Of a stretch of DNA of 64,000 nucleotides, positions 8,429 to 18,700 are shown piece after piece. Position 1 is the first letter of the stretch. Each line of letters opens with the position of its first letter. The notes under the pieces are model-generated. The model had not been told where the DNA came from. It saw only the letters and a program-made list of their open reading frames with translations, and ran no database searches. Location of the stretch: contig NZ_FCOX02000016.1 in the NCBI RefSeq assembly GCF_900044055.2, positions 1 through 64,000 on the forward strand. The letters run 5' to 3'. The translations under genes and the position numbers were made by a program. The stretch comes from Caballeronia calidae. GTDB taxonomy: Bacteria > Pseudomonadota > Gammaproteobacteria > Burkholderiales > Burkholderiaceae.

Positions 8429-9315
8429 AGTTTTTGCAGGTCGATCAGTATCTGACGGGTAGCGAGCGGCGTACCGCCCAGGTAATGGTTCAGCAGGAAA
8501 CGCATCAGCGTCTTGCTCTGCGCGGCGGTCTGCGGGTTCGTGTAATCGTCGCGCTCCATGTCGATGAGCGTCTGCCCCGAGATCACCGGCCATTGCGCCG
8601 GGAGATCGTCGGAGGCTTCGCGCACGCCGCGGTCGGGATCGAAGACATAGCGGCCTTCCGGGACGACCGGCTGACGCGTGACGGTGCGCATCAGGTTCAT
8701 CGCGTAGCCGGTTTCGCGCAACAGCACGCGCTCGAACGAACGCAACACCTGCACGGCGGGCTCGTCGTGCGCGAGACGCGAGAGCGTCAGCACGTAGTGA
8801 TTGAACAGCGCCGGATGCGCGTCCTCGCGCGCGCAGAACTTCACGAGCAGTTCGTTGACGTAGAAGCCGCAGAGCAAGGCATCGCCGGTCAGAGGCAGCA
8901 TGCCGCCGACCCATTCGGCGGTCGTCAGCGTGCGGACTTCGCCCTTGCCCGACCACGACAGCCCGAGCGGCTGAAACGTCTGCAACACGCCGCGCAACGC
9001 GGAATGCGGACGCTTCGCCCCTTTTGCGACGAGCGCGACGCGCCCATGGTCGCGCGAAAACACATCGATGATGAGACTCGTCTCGCGATAGGGATAGCTG
9101 TGCAGCACGAAGCCCGGCTGCTCGGCGATACGGAAGTCGGAACGCGGCGCGGCGCGCGGTCTCTTTTCGCTACTTCCGGTCGCGGACGAAGACGAAGACG
9201 CCCGCGTGCGCTTCGGAACGACGCGCGCAGCCGGCCGCTCGTCCGCGTCGAAATCGTCGTCGGGACGATCATCGGCGGACGGAACCATCCGGGCGTCGTT
9301 CGGGGCGTCGTCCAT
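8425..9315 (-). CDS. recO: DNA repair protein RecO
   Basis: A recombination mediator that loads RecA on SSB-coated single-stranded DNA with RecF and RecR. The OB-fold begins near residue 65 ([19 protein letters not shown]) and the helical C-terminal domain follows. The first 60 or so residues are acidic, then Arg/Ser-rich and probably disordered; E. coli RecO (about 240 residues) lacks this extension, though Burkholderiales often have one. The gene sits 3 bp after era and overlaps pdxJ by 4 bp. Start choice inside the extension is uncertain. Confidence 0.94.
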   Translation of the reverse strand: MDDAPNDARMVPSADDRPDDDFDADERPAARVVPKRTRASSSSSATGSSEKRPRAAPRSDFRIAEQPGFVLHSYPYRETSLIIDVFSRDHGRVALVAKGAKRPHSALRGVLQTFQPLGLSWSGKGEVRTLTTAEWVGGMLPLTGDALLCGFYVNELLVKFCAREDAHPALFNHYVLTLSRLAHDEPAVQVLRSFERVLLRETGYAMNLMRTVTRQPVVPEGRYVFDPDRGVREASDDLPAQWPVISGQTLIDMERDDYTNPQTAAQSKTLMRFLLNHYLGGTPLATRQILIDLQKL

Positions 9316-9318
9316 GCC

Positions 9319-10218
9319 TCATTCGTAGCCGTATGCGCGCAGGCCGGCTTCGTTGTCGGCCCAGCCGCTCTTCACCTTGATGAAAGTTTCCAGATACACG
9401 GGGCCGTCGAAAAGCTTCTCCATGTCGAGCCGTGCCTCGGTGCTGATCTGCTTCAGCTTCGCGCCCTTCTGACCGATGATCATCGCCTTGTGCATGTCGC
9501 GGTCGACGAGAATCGTCGCGAAGACGCGGCGCAGGCGCCCTTCGGTCTCGAACTTGTCGATGAGCACCGTGCTCGTGTACGGCAGCTCGTCGCCGGTCCA
9601 GCGGAACACCTTCTCGCGCAGGATCTCCGCCGCAAGGAAACGCTCGCTGCGGTCGGTCAGGTCGTCCTCGCCGTAGATCGGCTCGCCTTCCGGCAGGTAC
9701 GGCTTCACGACGGACAAGAGCCGCTTGATGTCGTCCGAATTCTTGGCCGACAGCGGCACGATCTCGCGGAAGTCGCGCAGCGCGGACATCTGCTGCATGA
9801 ACGGGAAAAGCGAATCCTTGTCGCCGACGCGATCGAGCTTGTTGGCGATCAGCAGCGTGGGCGTGCCGGTGGGAATCAGGTCGAGCACTTTCTGGTCGTC
9901 GGGGCCGAAGCGGCCGGCTTCGATCACGAAGAGAATCGCATCGACGGACGTCAGCGTCGACGTCACCGCGCGATTCAGCGAGCGGTTGAGCGCGCCGCTG
10001 TGGCGCGTCTGGAATCCGGGCGTATCGACGAAGATGTACTGCGCGTCATCGAAGGTGTTGATGCCGGTGATGCGGTGGCGCGTCGTCTGCGCCTTGCGCG
10101 ACGTGATGCTCACCTTCTGGCCGACGAGCGCGTTCATCAGCGTCGATTTGCCGACGTTCGGGCGGCCAACGATCGCGACCATGCCGCAGCGGAAACCGGA
10201 AGAAATAGGAGCGTTCAT
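9319..10218 (-). CDS. era: GTPase Era
   Basis: An essential GTPase that binds the 3' end of 16S rRNA and helps 30S assembly. Seen are G1 [10 protein letters not shown]3 DTPGF and G4 NKLD in the N-terminal domain, and a C-terminal KH domain with [12 protein letters not shown]. It has 299 residues from the ATG at 10218; the open frame also allows a TTG five codons upstream. It follows rnc in the same direction, the widely conserved lepB-rnc-era-recO order that links rRNA processing with ribosome assembly. Confidence 0.97.
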   Translation of the reverse strand: MNAPISSGFRCGMVAIVGRPNVGKSTLMNALVGQKVSITSRKAQTTRHRITGINTFDDAQYIFVDTPGFQTRHSGALNRSLNRAVTSTLTSVDAILFVIEAGRFGPDDQKVLDLIPTGTPTLLIANKLDRVGDKDSLFPFMQQMSALRDFREIVPLSAKNSDDIKRLLSVVKPYLPEGEPIYGEDDLTDRSERFLAAEILREKVFRWTGDELPYTSTVLIDKFETEGRLRRVFATILVDRDMHKAMIIGQKGAKLKQISTEARLDMEKLFDGPVYLETFIKVKSGWADNEAGLRAYGYE

Positions 10219-10304
10219 AGATGTGTGCGGCAAGAAATCGTTGGGGCGCGGGTGCTTGATGGACGCAAAGGACGCAATGGAAGCGATGGACGCGGCGGTG
10301 CGCG

Positions 10305-11417
10305 TCAGTGGCCGGCGTCGGCGGCACGCGCGACGCGGCCCGCAGGCGCGTCCGGGCTTGCGCCGTTGCGCGGTTCGGCAGCGTCGTCGCGATTGTCGGA
10401 AGACGCGGGCTTGTCCGCATTCGCGCTACGCTCGGACGTCTGCGCCGCTTCGCTCTTCGCCGCCTTTTCCGGCTTGTGGATCACCGCGCGTTCAGGCTTG
10501 TCGGCGGCGGCATACGCGCCCGCCGACGGCTCGACGTGCGTCGCGCGAATCACGGCGAGCGGGGCTGCGGGCTGGCGTTCCGGGACGGCCGCTTGCGCGC
10601 CGTGCGCGCCGTAATGACGCTCTCGCCGGTCGGGCGAACGCAGATCGAGCGCGGCCTGAATGCCGGTCACGCCAGGCACGACTTCCGGCTCGGCCAGTTT
10701 CGCCGCGCGCGCGCCCTTGCGCTTCGGCTTCACGCCGAGCGTCGGCGCGGCGGTCATGACCTCGTCGAGCGCCTTCTTCGCCGCGGCCTGTTCGGCAGCG
10801 CGGCGGCTCGCGCCCGAGCCCGACACTTTCACCTCGAGCTTCGGCACCGTGCATTCGACTTCGAATTGCTGATTATGCGCAGCACCGTGCGTCGCGATGA
10901 CCGTGTACGTCGGCAGCGCGATCTTGTGGCCCTGCAGATATTCCTGGAGCAGCGTCTTGGCATCCTTGCCGATGGTGCGCGGATCGATGTGATCCAGCAC
11001 CGGCGTGTAGAGCCGCTTGATGACGGTATGCGCGGCGTCGAAACCGCCGTCGAGGAAGACCGCGCCGAAGATGGCTTCGAGCGTATCGGCGAGAATCGAC
11101 GGACGGCGAAAACCGCCGCTGCGCTGTTCGCCTTCCCCGAGCCGCAGGTCTTCGGACACGTTGAGCGCCTGTGCGATTTCGTAAAGCGACTGCTGTTTGA
11201 CCAGATTGGCGCGCACGCGCGACAGGTCGCCTTCGTCGAGTTTGCCGAATCGTTGGAACAAAAGCGCCGCCACCACGCAATTTAGAACGGAATCGCCGAG
11301 AAATTCGAGCCGTTCATTGTGCGTGGCGCTGTGACTGCGGTGGGTCATCGCCTGGCGCAGCAATTCCGCATTGCGAAATTCGTACCGCAGCCGGCTTTCC
11401 AACGGAGAAGATGGCAT
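10305..11417 (-). CDS. rnc: Ribonuclease III with long C-terminal tail
   Basis: Cuts double-stranded RNA, including the 30S rRNA precursor. The catalytic signature [14 protein letters not shown] lies near residue 35, a second acidic cluster ([16 protein letters not shown]) near 110-125, and a double-stranded RNA-binding domain at about 155-225. The last 130 or so residues are rich in Ala, Arg, Glu and Pro and look disordered; E. coli RNase III (226 residues) has no such tail. Similar extensions occur in Burkholderia; their role is not known to me. It lies between lepB and era. Confidence 0.96.
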   Translation of the reverse strand: MPSSPLESRLRYEFRNAELLRQAMTHRSHSATHNERLEFLGDSVLNCVVAALLFQRFGKLDEGDLSRVRANLVKQQSLYEIAQALNVSEDLRLGEGEQRSGGFRRPSILADTLEAIFGAVFLDGGFDAAHTVIKRLYTPVLDHIDPRTIGKDAKTLLQEYLQGHKIALPTYTVIATHGAAHNQQFEVECTVPKLEVKVSGSGASRRAAEQAAAKKALDEVMTAAPTLGVKPKRKGARAAKLAEPEVVPGVTGIQAALDLRSPDRRERHYGAHGAQAAVPERQPAAPLAVIRATHVEPSAGAYAAADKPERAVIHKPEKAAKSEAAQTSERSANADKPASSDNRDDAAEPRNGASPDAPAGRVARAADAGH

Positions 11418-11540
11418 GTGCAGAGTATAACGCGGGCGACAGACAGGCGATTCCGCCCGCCCACACCGGAAACCGCGTGACGAGACAGCGTTAGCCGAAC
11501 TTCTTCACGCCGTTTCGAAGGAAATTTTGATTATGCGAGA

Positions 11541-11563
11541 ACGCCGGCCGTGGAAGCCGGCGT
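11541..11563. other. Hairpin between lepB and rnc
   Basis: Arms ACGCCGGC and GCCGGCGT surround a 7-nt centre just after the lepB stop codon. There is no T-run on either side, so it is better read as a 3'-end stabilising or pausing hairpin than as a proven terminator. Confidence 0.4.
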
Positions 11564-11571
11564 CATGAAGA

Positions 11572-12465
11572 TCACTGGAACGAGCCGACGCGCTTCAGAT
11601 TGCTGAAGTTCATCCAGATGAAGAACGCGCGCCCGACGATGTTCTTGTCCGGCACGAAGCCCCAGTAGCGGCTGTCCGCGCTGTTGTCGCGGTTGTCGCC
11701 CATCATGAAGTAGTTGCCCGGCGGCACCTTGCACGTCACGCCTTGCGCGTTGTAGTTGCAGTTGTCGCGGAACGGAAAATCATCCGCGCCCACGACGAAC
11801 GGCGGCACTTGCGGATTGTTGAGAATGTTGTTCTTGCGGCCGTCGAGGTCTTCGGTGTACTGCTTCGCGTAACCGATGCGCTCATCGTCGAAATAGTCCG
11901 GCAACGGCGTTTCCGGCACCGGCTTGCCGTTGATCGTGAGCTTCTTGTCTTCATACGCGATGGTATCGCCCGGCAGGCCGATCACGCGTTTGATGTAGTC
12001 GACCGATTCGTCCTTCGGATAGCGGAACACCACGACGTCGCCGCGCTTCAGCGGGCTGCCGTTCGTCAGCTTCGTGTTGGTGATCGGCATGCGCAGGCCG
12101 TACTCGTACTTGTTCACGAGGATGAAGTCGCCGACGAGCAGCGTCGGAACCATCGAGCCGGACGGAATCTTGAACGGCTCGATGATGAACGAACGCACCA
12201 CGAACACCGCGAGAATCACCGGAAAGAAGCTCGCCGTGTATTCGAGCCACCACGGCTGGCGCAGCTTGTCGTCGCGCAGGCGGGCGCGCGTCTGCGCGGC
12301 GTTTTCATCGGCGAAACGCTCGCCGACGCGTTCCTGCTGGCGGTCGAACTCGGCCACCGCGGCCTCGGCGGCGCGGCGCCGTTGCGGCAGAAACACCAGC
12401 TTGTCGAGCACCCATGCAATACCCGTCAATACGACGAGAATCAAAAGAATCAATGCGAAATTCAT
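11572..12465 (-). CDS. lepB: Signal peptidase I
   Basis: Membrane-bound serine protease that removes signal peptides from secreted preproteins. Two N-terminal membrane segments (residues 2-20 and about 65-85) hold it in the inner membrane. The nucleophile lies in PSGSMVPTLLVGD (Ser near 95), the general-base Lys in KRVIGLPGD, and box E is MGDNRDNSADSRYWG. It has 297 residues from ATG 12465 (a TTG precedes it by one codon). It lies 45 bp after lepA, the classic lepA-lepB pair. Confidence 0.97.
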   Translation of the reverse strand: MNFALILLILVVLTGIAWVLDKLVFLPQRRRAAEAAVAEFDRQQERVGERFADENAAQTRARLRDDKLRQPWWLEYTASFFPVILAVFVVRSFIIEPFKIPSGSMVPTLLVGDFILVNKYEYGLRMPITNTKLTNGSPLKRGDVVVFRYPKDESVDYIKRVIGLPGDTIAYEDKKLTINGKPVPETPLPDYFDDERIGYAKQYTEDLDGRKNNILNNPQVPPFVVGADDFPFRDNCNYNAQGVTCKVPPGNYFMMGDNRDNSADSRYWGFVPDKNIVGRAFFIWMNFSNLKRVGSFQ

Positions 12466-12510
12466 CAATCGCTTCCGGTTGTTATCGTTGTTTGCCTGGC
12501 GCCGACCCGA

Positions 12511-14301
12511 TCATTCGTCGACGCGCAGAATCGCCAGGAAAGCCTCTTGCGGGATTTCGACCGAGCCGACCTGCTTCATGCGCTTCTTGCCGGCCTTCTG
12601 CTTTTCGAGCAGCTTCTTCTTACGCGAGATGTCGCCGCCGTAGCACTTGGCGAGCACGTTCTTGCGCAGCGCCTTGATGTTCTCGCGCGCGATGATGTTC
12701 GAGCCGATGGTCGCCTGAATCGCCACGTCGTACATCTGACGCGGAATCAGCTCGCGCATCTTCGACGCCACTTCGCGGCCGCGATGCTGGCTCTGCGAAC
12801 GGTGCACGATGACCGACAGCGCGTCGACCTTGTCGCCGTTGATGAGCATGTCCACCTTCACGACATCCGCCGCGCGATATTCCTTGAACTCGTAGTCCAT
12901 CGACGCATAGCCGCGCGACGTGGACTTCAGACGGTCGAAGAAGTCGAGCACGATTTCCGCCATCGGGATTTCGTAGGTGAGCTGCACCTGACGGCCGTGG
13001 TACTGCATATTGATCTGCGAACCGCGCTTGGCCGTGCACAACGTGATGACCGAGCCGACATATTCCTGCGGCATGTACAGGTTCACGGTGACGATCGGCT
13101 CGCGCACTTCCTCGATCTTCGACGGCTCCGGCATCTTCGCCGGATTCTCGACCATGATGGTCGTGCGATCGCGCTGCTCGACCTCGTAGATCACCGTCGG
13201 CGCGGTGGTGATGAGGTCCATGTCGAACTCGCGCTCGAGACGCTCCTGCACGATTTCCATGTGCAGAAGCCCGAGGAAGCCGCAGCGGAAGCCGAAGCCG
13301 AGCGCTTGCGACACTTCCGGCTCGAATTGCAGCGACGCGTCGTTCAGCTTCAGCTTTTCGAGCGATTCGCGCAGCGCGTCGTACTGGTTCGCCTCGACCG
13401 GATAGAGACCCGCGAACACCTGCGGCTTCACTTCCTTGAAGCCCGGCAGCGGCTCGGCGGCGGGACGATTCGCGACGGTGACGGTATCGCCCACTTTCGC
13501 TGCCGTCAGTTCCTTGATGCCCGCGATCACGAAGCCCACCTGCCCCGCCGACAACTCCGCGAGGTTCGTCGACTTCGGCGCGAACACGCCGACATGCTCG
13601 ACCGGGTATTGCGCGCCGGTCGCCATCATCTTGATCTTGTCCTTCGGCTTCAACGTGCCGTTGACGATGCGCACCAGCATCACGACGCCGACGTAGTTGT
13701 CGAACCACGAATCGATGATGAGCGCCTGCAGCGGCGCGTCCGGATCGCCCTTGGGCGGCGGGACCTTCGCGATCAGCGATTCGAGCACGTCTTGGACGCC
13801 CAGACCGGTCTTCGCGCTGCAATGCGTGGCGTCCGTCGCGTCGATGCCGATCACGTCCTCGATTTCGGCGATCGCGTTTTCGGGATTCGCGGCGGGCAGG
13901 TCGATCTTGTTCAGCACCGGCACGACTTCGACGCCGAGCTCGATGGCCGTGTAGCAGTTCGCGACCGTCTGCGCCTCGACGCCTTGCGACGCATCGACGA
14001 CGAGCAGCGCGCCCTCGCAGGCGGAGAGCGAACGGCTGACTTCGTAGGAGAAGTCGACGTGTCCGGGCGTGTCGATCAGGTTCAGGTTGTAGACCTGACC
14101 GTCGCGCGCCTTGTACGTCAGCGCCGCGGTCTGCGCCTTGATGGTGATGCCGCGCTCGCGCTCGAGATCCATCGAATCGAGCACCTGCGCTTCCATCTCG
14201 CGGTCGGACAGGCCGCCGCACAACTGGATGATGCGATCAGCGAGCGTGGACTTACCGTGGTCGATGTGCGCAATGATCGAAAAGTTACGAATATGATTCA
14301 T
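12511..14301 (-). CDS. lepA: Elongation factor 4 (LepA)
   Basis: A ribosome-binding translational GTPase implicated in back-translocation or 30S biogenesis. The GTPase domain shows [13 protein letters not shown], the switch region [19 protein letters not shown] and NKIDLP. The EF-G-like domains III and V and the LepA-specific C-terminal domain (ending near [12 protein letters not shown]) complete 596 residues. A TAAAAT hexamer on the minus strand about 80 bp upstream could be a -10 box, so lepA may be transcribed separately from the sigma-E genes before it. Confidence 0.98.
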   Translation of the reverse strand: MNHIRNFSIIAHIDHGKSTLADRIIQLCGGLSDREMEAQVLDSMDLERERGITIKAQTAALTYKARDGQVYNLNLIDTPGHVDFSYEVSRSLSACEGALLVVDASQGVEAQTVANCYTAIELGVEVVPVLNKIDLPAANPENAIAEIEDVIGIDATDATHCSAKTGLGVQDVLESLIAKVPPPKGDPDAPLQALIIDSWFDNYVGVVMLVRIVNGTLKPKDKIKMMATGAQYPVEHVGVFAPKSTNLAELSAGQVGFVIAGIKELTAAKVGDTVTVANRPAAEPLPGFKEVKPQVFAGLYPVEANQYDALRESLEKLKLNDASLQFEPEVSQALGFGFRCGFLGLLHMEIVQERLEREFDMDLITTAPTVIYEVEQRDRTTIMVENPAKMPEPSKIEEVREPIVTVNLYMPQEYVGSVITLCTAKRGSQINMQYHGRQVQLTYEIPMAEIVLDFFDRLKSTSRGYASMDYEFKEYRAADVVKVDMLINGDKVDALSVIVHRSQSQHRGREVASKMRELIPRQMYDVAIQATIGSNIIARENIKALRKNVLAKCYGGDISRKKKLLEKQKAGKKRMKQVGSVEIPQEAFLAILRVDE

Positions 14302-14426
14302 TCAGTGCCGATCAAGCGAAAAAGGCGCGCCCTCACCAACGCGGAGCACGCCTTGAAAATTTGGGGAAAACTTCTGTATTTTAGCCGAAAACGGGGGGGC
14401 CCCGTCGGATTTCGCCTTCGTCCGGG

Positions 14427-14687
14427 TCATGGACCGCGCGCATCGAGCGCCGCGTGCACGGCGCGGACGTCGAGACGGTACTGACATAGTTCGATGCCAT
14501 CGAGTGTGAGCACCGGCACACGCTCGTCGTAGCGCGCCTCCAGGACCGGATCTTCGTCGATGTCGATCCATTCGATGCCCAAGCCGTGACGCGCCGCGAT
14601 CGGCTCCAGTTTGGCGCGCATGTCCTCGCACAGATGACACCAGGCGCGCCCGTACAGGACAAAACGCGCGCCCGAAGCCCGAGTCAT
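14427..14687 (-). CDS. Glutaredoxin-family protein
   Basis: A thioredoxin-fold protein of 86 residues with a CHLC redox motif (WCHLCEDMRAKL, Cys17 and Cys20) and a cis-proline loop (RVPVLTLDG). It fits the glutaredoxin-like DUF836 family. It follows mucD by 5 bp and precedes lepA, an arrangement I recall from other Burkholderiales. A role in thiol redox is likely from the fold; the substrate is unknown. Confidence 0.85.
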   Translation of the reverse strand: MTRASGARFVLYGRAWCHLCEDMRAKLEPIAARHGLGIEWIDIDEDPVLEARYDERVPVLTLDGIELCQYRLDVRAVHAALDARGP

Positions 14688-14692
14688 GCCGC

Positions 14693-16222
14693 TTACTTCT
14701 GCGCCGGCACGCGCGGACGCAGCGGCACGAACTGCGTGTTGTCGCCGCGTCGCACGAGAACCGCGACCATCTTGCTGGCGTCCAGACCTTGCGCGAGTTC
14801 CTGGAACTGCTTCGCGCTCGTGATATCCGTATCGCCGATGCGCATGATGATGTCGCCCTTCTGGAAACCCGCGCGCGCCGCCGGCCCTTCGACGGCATCG
14901 ACCTGAACGCCGCTCGACAGCTTGAGCGCCTTTTTCTGATCGGCCGGAATGTCGCTCACCGCGAGCCCGAGCGAATTGCTCGCGCGCTCCTTCGGCTGCG
15001 GCGCCTTCTTCTGCTCGGTCTTCGCGACCTTGTCCGGCTGCATCTCGGCGATGGTAACCGGCAGATCGCGCGTCTGGCCCTTGCGCCAGACCGTGAGCGT
15101 GGTCTTCGTGCCCGGCTTGGTGTCGCCGACCATGCGCGGCAGATCGGTCGCGGTCTCGACGTTCTGGCCGTTGAATTTCAGGATGATGTCGCCCGGCTGC
15201 ACACCCGCCTTGTCGGCCGGCCCGCCCGATTCGACGCTCGAGACGAGCGCGCCCTGCGCTTTCGGCAGACCGAGCGAATCGGCCACGTCCTTCGTCACTT
15301 CGCCGATCGCCACCGCGATGCGCCCGCGCACCACCTTGCCCGACGTCTTCAACTGATCGGCGACGCGCATCGCTTCATCGATCGGAATCGCGAACGAGAT
15401 GCCCATGAAGCCGCCGGTACGGCTGTAAATCTGCGAGTTGATGCCGATGACTTCGCCCGCCATGTTGATGAGCGGACCGCCCGAGTTGCCCGGATTCACG
15501 GCGACATCGGTCTGGATGAACGGCAGGTAATCGCCGGTGTCGCGGCCCTTCGCGCTGACGATGCCCGCGGTCACCGTGTTGTCGAGGCCGAACGGCGAGC
15601 CGATCGCGAGCACCCATTCGCCGACGCGCACCTTGTTCGAATCGCCGATGGTGATCGCCGGCAGATTCGACGCGCTGATCTTCACCACGGCCACGTCCGT
15701 GCGCTCGTCGACGCCGACGAGACGTGCCTTGAATTCGCGCTTGTCCGTGAGGGTCACGTAGATGGTGTCCGCGTCGTCCACGACGTGCGCGTTGGTCATC
15801 ACGTAACCGTCGGTCGACAGGATGAAGCCCGAACCGACGCCGCTGCTCTGCTCCGAGTTGTCCTGGTTATCGTCCGGCGGCATGCTGCGGCTGCCGCCCT
15901 TGCCCTGGTCACCGCCGCCTCCGCCGCCTCCGCCACCACGAGGCGAACCCGGCTGGCCGGGCATCGGAATGCCGAAGAAGCGGCGGAAGAACTCCGACAT
16001 GTCGCCTTCATCGAGACCGGGCGGCAAGCCGCGCAGATCGCTGCTTGAACCGACGCGCGACGTCGTGCGAATGTTCACCACCGACGGCCCCACCTTGTCG
16101 ACGAGCGTCGTGAAGTCCGGCAGGTTCACCGTGGGCGCCGCTGACGCAGTGTGCGATACGAACGGCAGGCACACGGCGAGCGCCGCGGCCGCGATGAACT
16201 TGCGCAGCGAGAAGTTGCTCAT
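14693..16222 (-). CDS. mucD: Periplasmic Do-family serine protease (MucD/DegP type)
   Basis: An HtrA protease that degrades misfolded periplasmic proteins. A signal peptide ends near ASAAP (residue 28). The trypsin-like domain shows the catalytic His in TNAHVV, the Asp in DERTDVAVVKI and the Ser in NPGNSGGPL, followed by two PDZ domains (about 280-370 and 400-500). A poly-Gly linker at about 100-110 lies before the protease core. It has 509 residues. It follows rpoE-rseA-rseB, so it is probably both a member and an output of the sigma-E envelope-stress response, as in algU-mucABD of Pseudomonas. Confidence 0.96.
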   Translation of the reverse strand: MSNFSLRKFIAAAALAVCLPFVSHTASAAPTVNLPDFTTLVDKVGPSVVNIRTTSRVGSSSDLRGLPPGLDEGDMSEFFRRFFGIPMPGQPGSPRGGGGGGGGGDQGKGGSRSMPPDDNQDNSEQSSGVGSGFILSTDGYVMTNAHVVDDADTIYVTLTDKREFKARLVGVDERTDVAVVKISASNLPAITIGDSNKVRVGEWVLAIGSPFGLDNTVTAGIVSAKGRDTGDYLPFIQTDVAVNPGNSGGPLINMAGEVIGINSQIYSRTGGFMGISFAIPIDEAMRVADQLKTSGKVVRGRIAVAIGEVTKDVADSLGLPKAQGALVSSVESGGPADKAGVQPGDIILKFNGQNVETATDLPRMVGDTKPGTKTTLTVWRKGQTRDLPVTIAEMQPDKVAKTEQKKAPQPKERASNSLGLAVSDIPADQKKALKLSSGVQVDAVEGPAARAGFQKGDIIMRIGDTDITSAKQFQELAQGLDASKMVAVLVRRGDNTQFVPLRPRVPAQK

Positions 16223-16244
16223 AGGTTGAAGGCCGGGATCTGGA

Positions 16245-17288
16245 TTACTTGGAAGGCTTGTATTCTATGGTAGAGGCAAATTGCTGCAATGTGGCTTGCG
16301 GCACTTCACCGAGCAAGGTAATCCAGAAATCCCCGCGGCGCTTGACCAGCACGTGCGTGGCGCCGCTGTTGCCCGCGCCTTCCTTGCGCGTATTTTTCTC
16401 CACCGGCTCGATGAAGACCGAGATGGTCGCGAGGCCATCGGAGAACACGGCCTGATCGACAGGAATCGGCGGTTGTCCCTGCTGGCTCGACGCCATGGGA
16501 CGCCGAAGTTCGCGAATCTTGCGAAAGCCTGCGATATTCGGCGTCAGCTGCCAGCCCTGCGCTTCCATGTCCACCGCCTGCACCGGCGGGCGCACGATGG
16601 TCCAGCCCGACGTGCTGCGAATGCCGTTCGCGATCGGCGCCTTGTCGATCGGCCCGCCAATGCGCACCTGCGAGAAGGAAAGCTGCTCGAGCACCTGACC
16701 GTCCGGACCGAGCGTCTGCGCGCGCAGCAGCAGGCCGGTTTTGGCGTCGGCCCAGAGTTTGTAGGCGAAACGATAGGAATCTTTCGGATCGAGCTCGATC
16801 ACCTGGCTATCCACGCCCGCGACGCGGTCGTTGCCGAGAAGCTTCGGCTCGTAGACGGACAGCACCTGATCGCCGGTGGTCGAGAGCAGCGCCGGGAACG
16901 AGTCGCGGTTCTGCCTGTGCTCGACCACGAGCAAATGCCGCTCGGGCACGAACGTGAACATGTCGTCGTCGTGGCGCAGCATCTTGCGCGGCGCGCCGTC
17001 GAGACTTTCGAGCGATTCGTATTCGCCGTCGCCGCGCGTGGCGACATGCGTGATGCGCGACGACTGCACCGTCGCGCCGCGCTGATAAACGAACGTGCCT
17101 TCGTAGTTCTGCTGTTGGGCCGCTTCGTGAATGCGGTTGAGCAGGCTGGCGGCCGATTTGCGAACAGCGGCGGGATCGTCTCCCTGAGCGAATGAGCTCG
17201 ATACCGCTGTCAACAATGCGGCCGCGCAAAGCATCAATGCCGGCAGCCGCCCCCAGTATTTTGTTTTATTCAACCGCACACTCAGCAT
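16245..17288 (-). CDS. rseB: Sigma-E regulatory protein RseB/MucB
   Basis: A periplasmic protein that binds the anti-sigma factor RseA, protects it from proteolysis and releases it when it senses mislocalised lipids or outer-membrane proteins. A signal peptide (ALMLCAAALLTAVSSSFAQ) is followed by the LolA-like N-terminal domain (NYEGTFVYQRG at about 62-72) and the smaller C-terminal domain. It has 347 residues, close to the family's 320-350. It lies 4 bp after rseA and ahead of mucD. Confidence 0.95.
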   Translation of the reverse strand: MLSVRLNKTKYWGRLPALMLCAAALLTAVSSSFAQGDDPAAVRKSAASLLNRIHEAAQQQNYEGTFVYQRGATVQSSRITHVATRGDGEYESLESLDGAPRKMLRHDDDMFTFVPERHLLVVEHRQNRDSFPALLSTTGDQVLSVYEPKLLGNDRVAGVDSQVIELDPKDSYRFAYKLWADAKTGLLLRAQTLGPDGQVLEQLSFSQVRIGGPIDKAPIANGIRSTSGWTIVRPPVQAVDMEAQGWQLTPNIAGFRKIRELRRPMASSQQGQPPIPVDQAVFSDGLATISVFIEPVEKNTRKEGAGNSGATHVLVKRRGDFWITLLGEVPQATLQQFASTIEYKPSK

Positions 17289-17292
17289 TAAT

Positions 17293-17925
17293 TTATTGGC
17301 CTTGCGATGTAACCGCCGCGCGAATCAAAGGCATGGAACCGGGCATCGAAGGCTGCTGGGAAAACTGCTGATGCGCCTCGAGATACTGGTCCAGATCGGC
17401 GTCGCGGATGATGTTCGCCTCGACGATCGGTGCGCGCGTGGTCGCTGCCGGCACCGACGCCAGCGCGACACGCTGCATCGAATCCGCCGGCGCTACGCTC
17501 GCGACCTGCGTGCCGCCGTGGCTGTCCACGCCTTGCAACTGCGGCACGACGATCCACGTGAGCGTTGCCGCCGCGGCAGCGACAGCGAAGGCCGGCATCA
17601 CGCGACGACGCAGCAGGCTGCCGCGCGCTTTTGCCGCCGCCGGCAACGCCGCTGGCGCGAGAACATGCGCTTCGGCTTCAAAACGTTCGGAGAATGCGGT
17701 CATGAACGCACTGCTGCGCGCCGGGCTGACCGCGAGATCGTCGGAGCGCAGGGCGTCGCCGATCAGGTGATAGGCAGACCACGCCGCGCGTTCATCGCTT
17801 TTCAGGTCCGCGAGAAACTGGCTGATGCCGCCAATCTCGTCGAGCGACTCACCGTCGACGAATGCCGACATGCGCTCGCCGCGCGAACCCGCTTGTGTTT
17901 GATTCTGCATCGAGACCGACCCCAT
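17293..17925 (-). CDS. rseA: Anti-sigma-E factor RseA/MucA
   Basis: A single-pass membrane protein that keeps RpoE inactive. The N-terminal cytoplasmic domain (GERMSAFVDGES, then DERAAWSAYHLIGDALRS) is the sigma-binding RseA domain. One membrane segment lies near residues 110-125 (MPAFAVAAAAATLTWIVV) and the periplasmic tail binds RseB. It has 210 residues from ATG 17925; ATGs at 17937 and 17910 are also possible. It is encoded 79 bp after rpoE. Confidence 0.9.
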   Translation of the reverse strand: MGSVSMQNQTQAGSRGERMSAFVDGESLDEIGGISQFLADLKSDERAAWSAYHLIGDALRSDDLAVSPARSSAFMTAFSERFEAEAHVLAPAALPAAAKARGSLLRRRVMPAFAVAAAAATLTWIVVPQLQGVDSHGGTQVASVAPADSMQRVALASVPAATTRAPIVEANIIRDADLDQYLEAHQQFSQQPSMPGSMPLIRAAVTSQGQ

Positions 17926-18004
17926 GATGCGCCCCATCTTTGACCCCACCCCGTAGTGACACCAACTAACCCAGATATCGCGCCCTTGCCCCGTGCTTTG
18001 CCGC

Positions 18005-18604
18005 TTACCAGCGTTTGCCTTCGGGAGTGTCCAACAACGGACGCAATTTTGCCGCAATGGCTTCGCGAGCACGGAAAATTCTCGATCTGACGGTGCCGAT
18101 CGGGCAATCCATCATTTCGGCGATTTCCTCGTAGCTCAGTCCTTCAATTTCCCGAAGCGTGATGGCGGTGCGCAATTCCTCGGGCAGCAATGCCATCGCG
18201 GCATTGACCGTCTGAGCGATCTGCTTGCTCATCAACATCGACTCGGGCGTGTTGATATCCCTTAGTTGGTCTGCGTCGGAGAAAGTTTCCGCTTCTTCCG
18301 CATCGGCTTCGGTAGAAGTGGGAGCCCGGCGGCCCTGAGTTGCAAGATAGTTTTTTGCCGTATTGACAGCGATCCGGTAGAGCCAGGTGTAAAACGCCGA
18401 TTCGCCCCGGAATTGCGGCAGCGCGCGATAAGCCTTGATGAAGGCGTCCTGGGCGACGTCCTCGACCTCGGCGGGGTCGCGCACGAGGCGTGAGATCAGT
18501 CGAATGATCTTGCGGTGGTATTTGGCGACCAGCAGTTCGAACGCGGCCTTGTCACCCTTCTGGACACGCTCGACCAGCAATTGGTCGATTTCTTTTTCGC
18601 TCAC
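18005..18604 (-). CDS. rpoE: RNA polymerase sigma factor RpoE/AlgU (ECF)
   Basis: The extracytoplasmic-function sigma factor for envelope stress. It has 199 residues: region 2 (YHRKIIRLISRLVRDPAEVE, then AFIKAYRALPQFRGESAFYT) binds core and -10 DNA, and region 4 (LPEELRTAITLREIEGLSYE, then MDCPIGTVRSRIFRAREAI) recognises the -35. It heads the rseA-rseB-mucD cluster and lies after fabF and a YgfX-like gene. TACAAT on the minus strand at 18646-18651 may be part of a promoter of its own. Confidence 0.98.
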   Translation of the reverse strand: MSEKEIDQLLVERVQKGDKAAFELLVAKYHRKIIRLISRLVRDPAEVEDVAQDAFIKAYRALPQFRGESAFYTWLYRIAVNTAKNYLATQGRRAPTSTEADAEEAETFSDADQLRDINTPESMLMSKQIAQTVNAAMALLPEELRTAITLREIEGLSYEEIAEMMDCPIGTVRSRIFRAREAIAAKLRPLLDTPEGKRW

Positions 18605-18645
18605 CTGGGAAATCCGTTTAGCTTGGGGGTGTTGCGCGGAGGGCT

Positions 18646-18651
18646 ATTGTA
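18646..18651 (-). promoter_or_regulatory. Candidate -10 box upstream of rpoE
   Basis: TACAAT on the minus strand, 42 bp before the rpoE start codon. I see no good -35 at 16-18 bp, so the call rests on the hexamer and its position alone. Confidence 0.3.
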
Positions 18652-18700
18652 GCGTTACCGCCTGTAAGGCGACCGGAACGCTCATGCGCCGTTACAGTCG

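Noticed and set aside
8434-10614. 726-codon open frame antisense to recO, era and rnc
   Set aside because: Spans three conserved genes and their junctions; no domain.
11541-11563. Rho-independent terminator after lepB
   Set aside because: The stem is good but there is no T-run on the transcribed side, so it is listed only as a hairpin.
11743-14484. 913-codon open frame antisense to lepB and lepA
   Set aside because: A shadow of two strongly conserved genes, with a His/Arg-rich product unlike any family.
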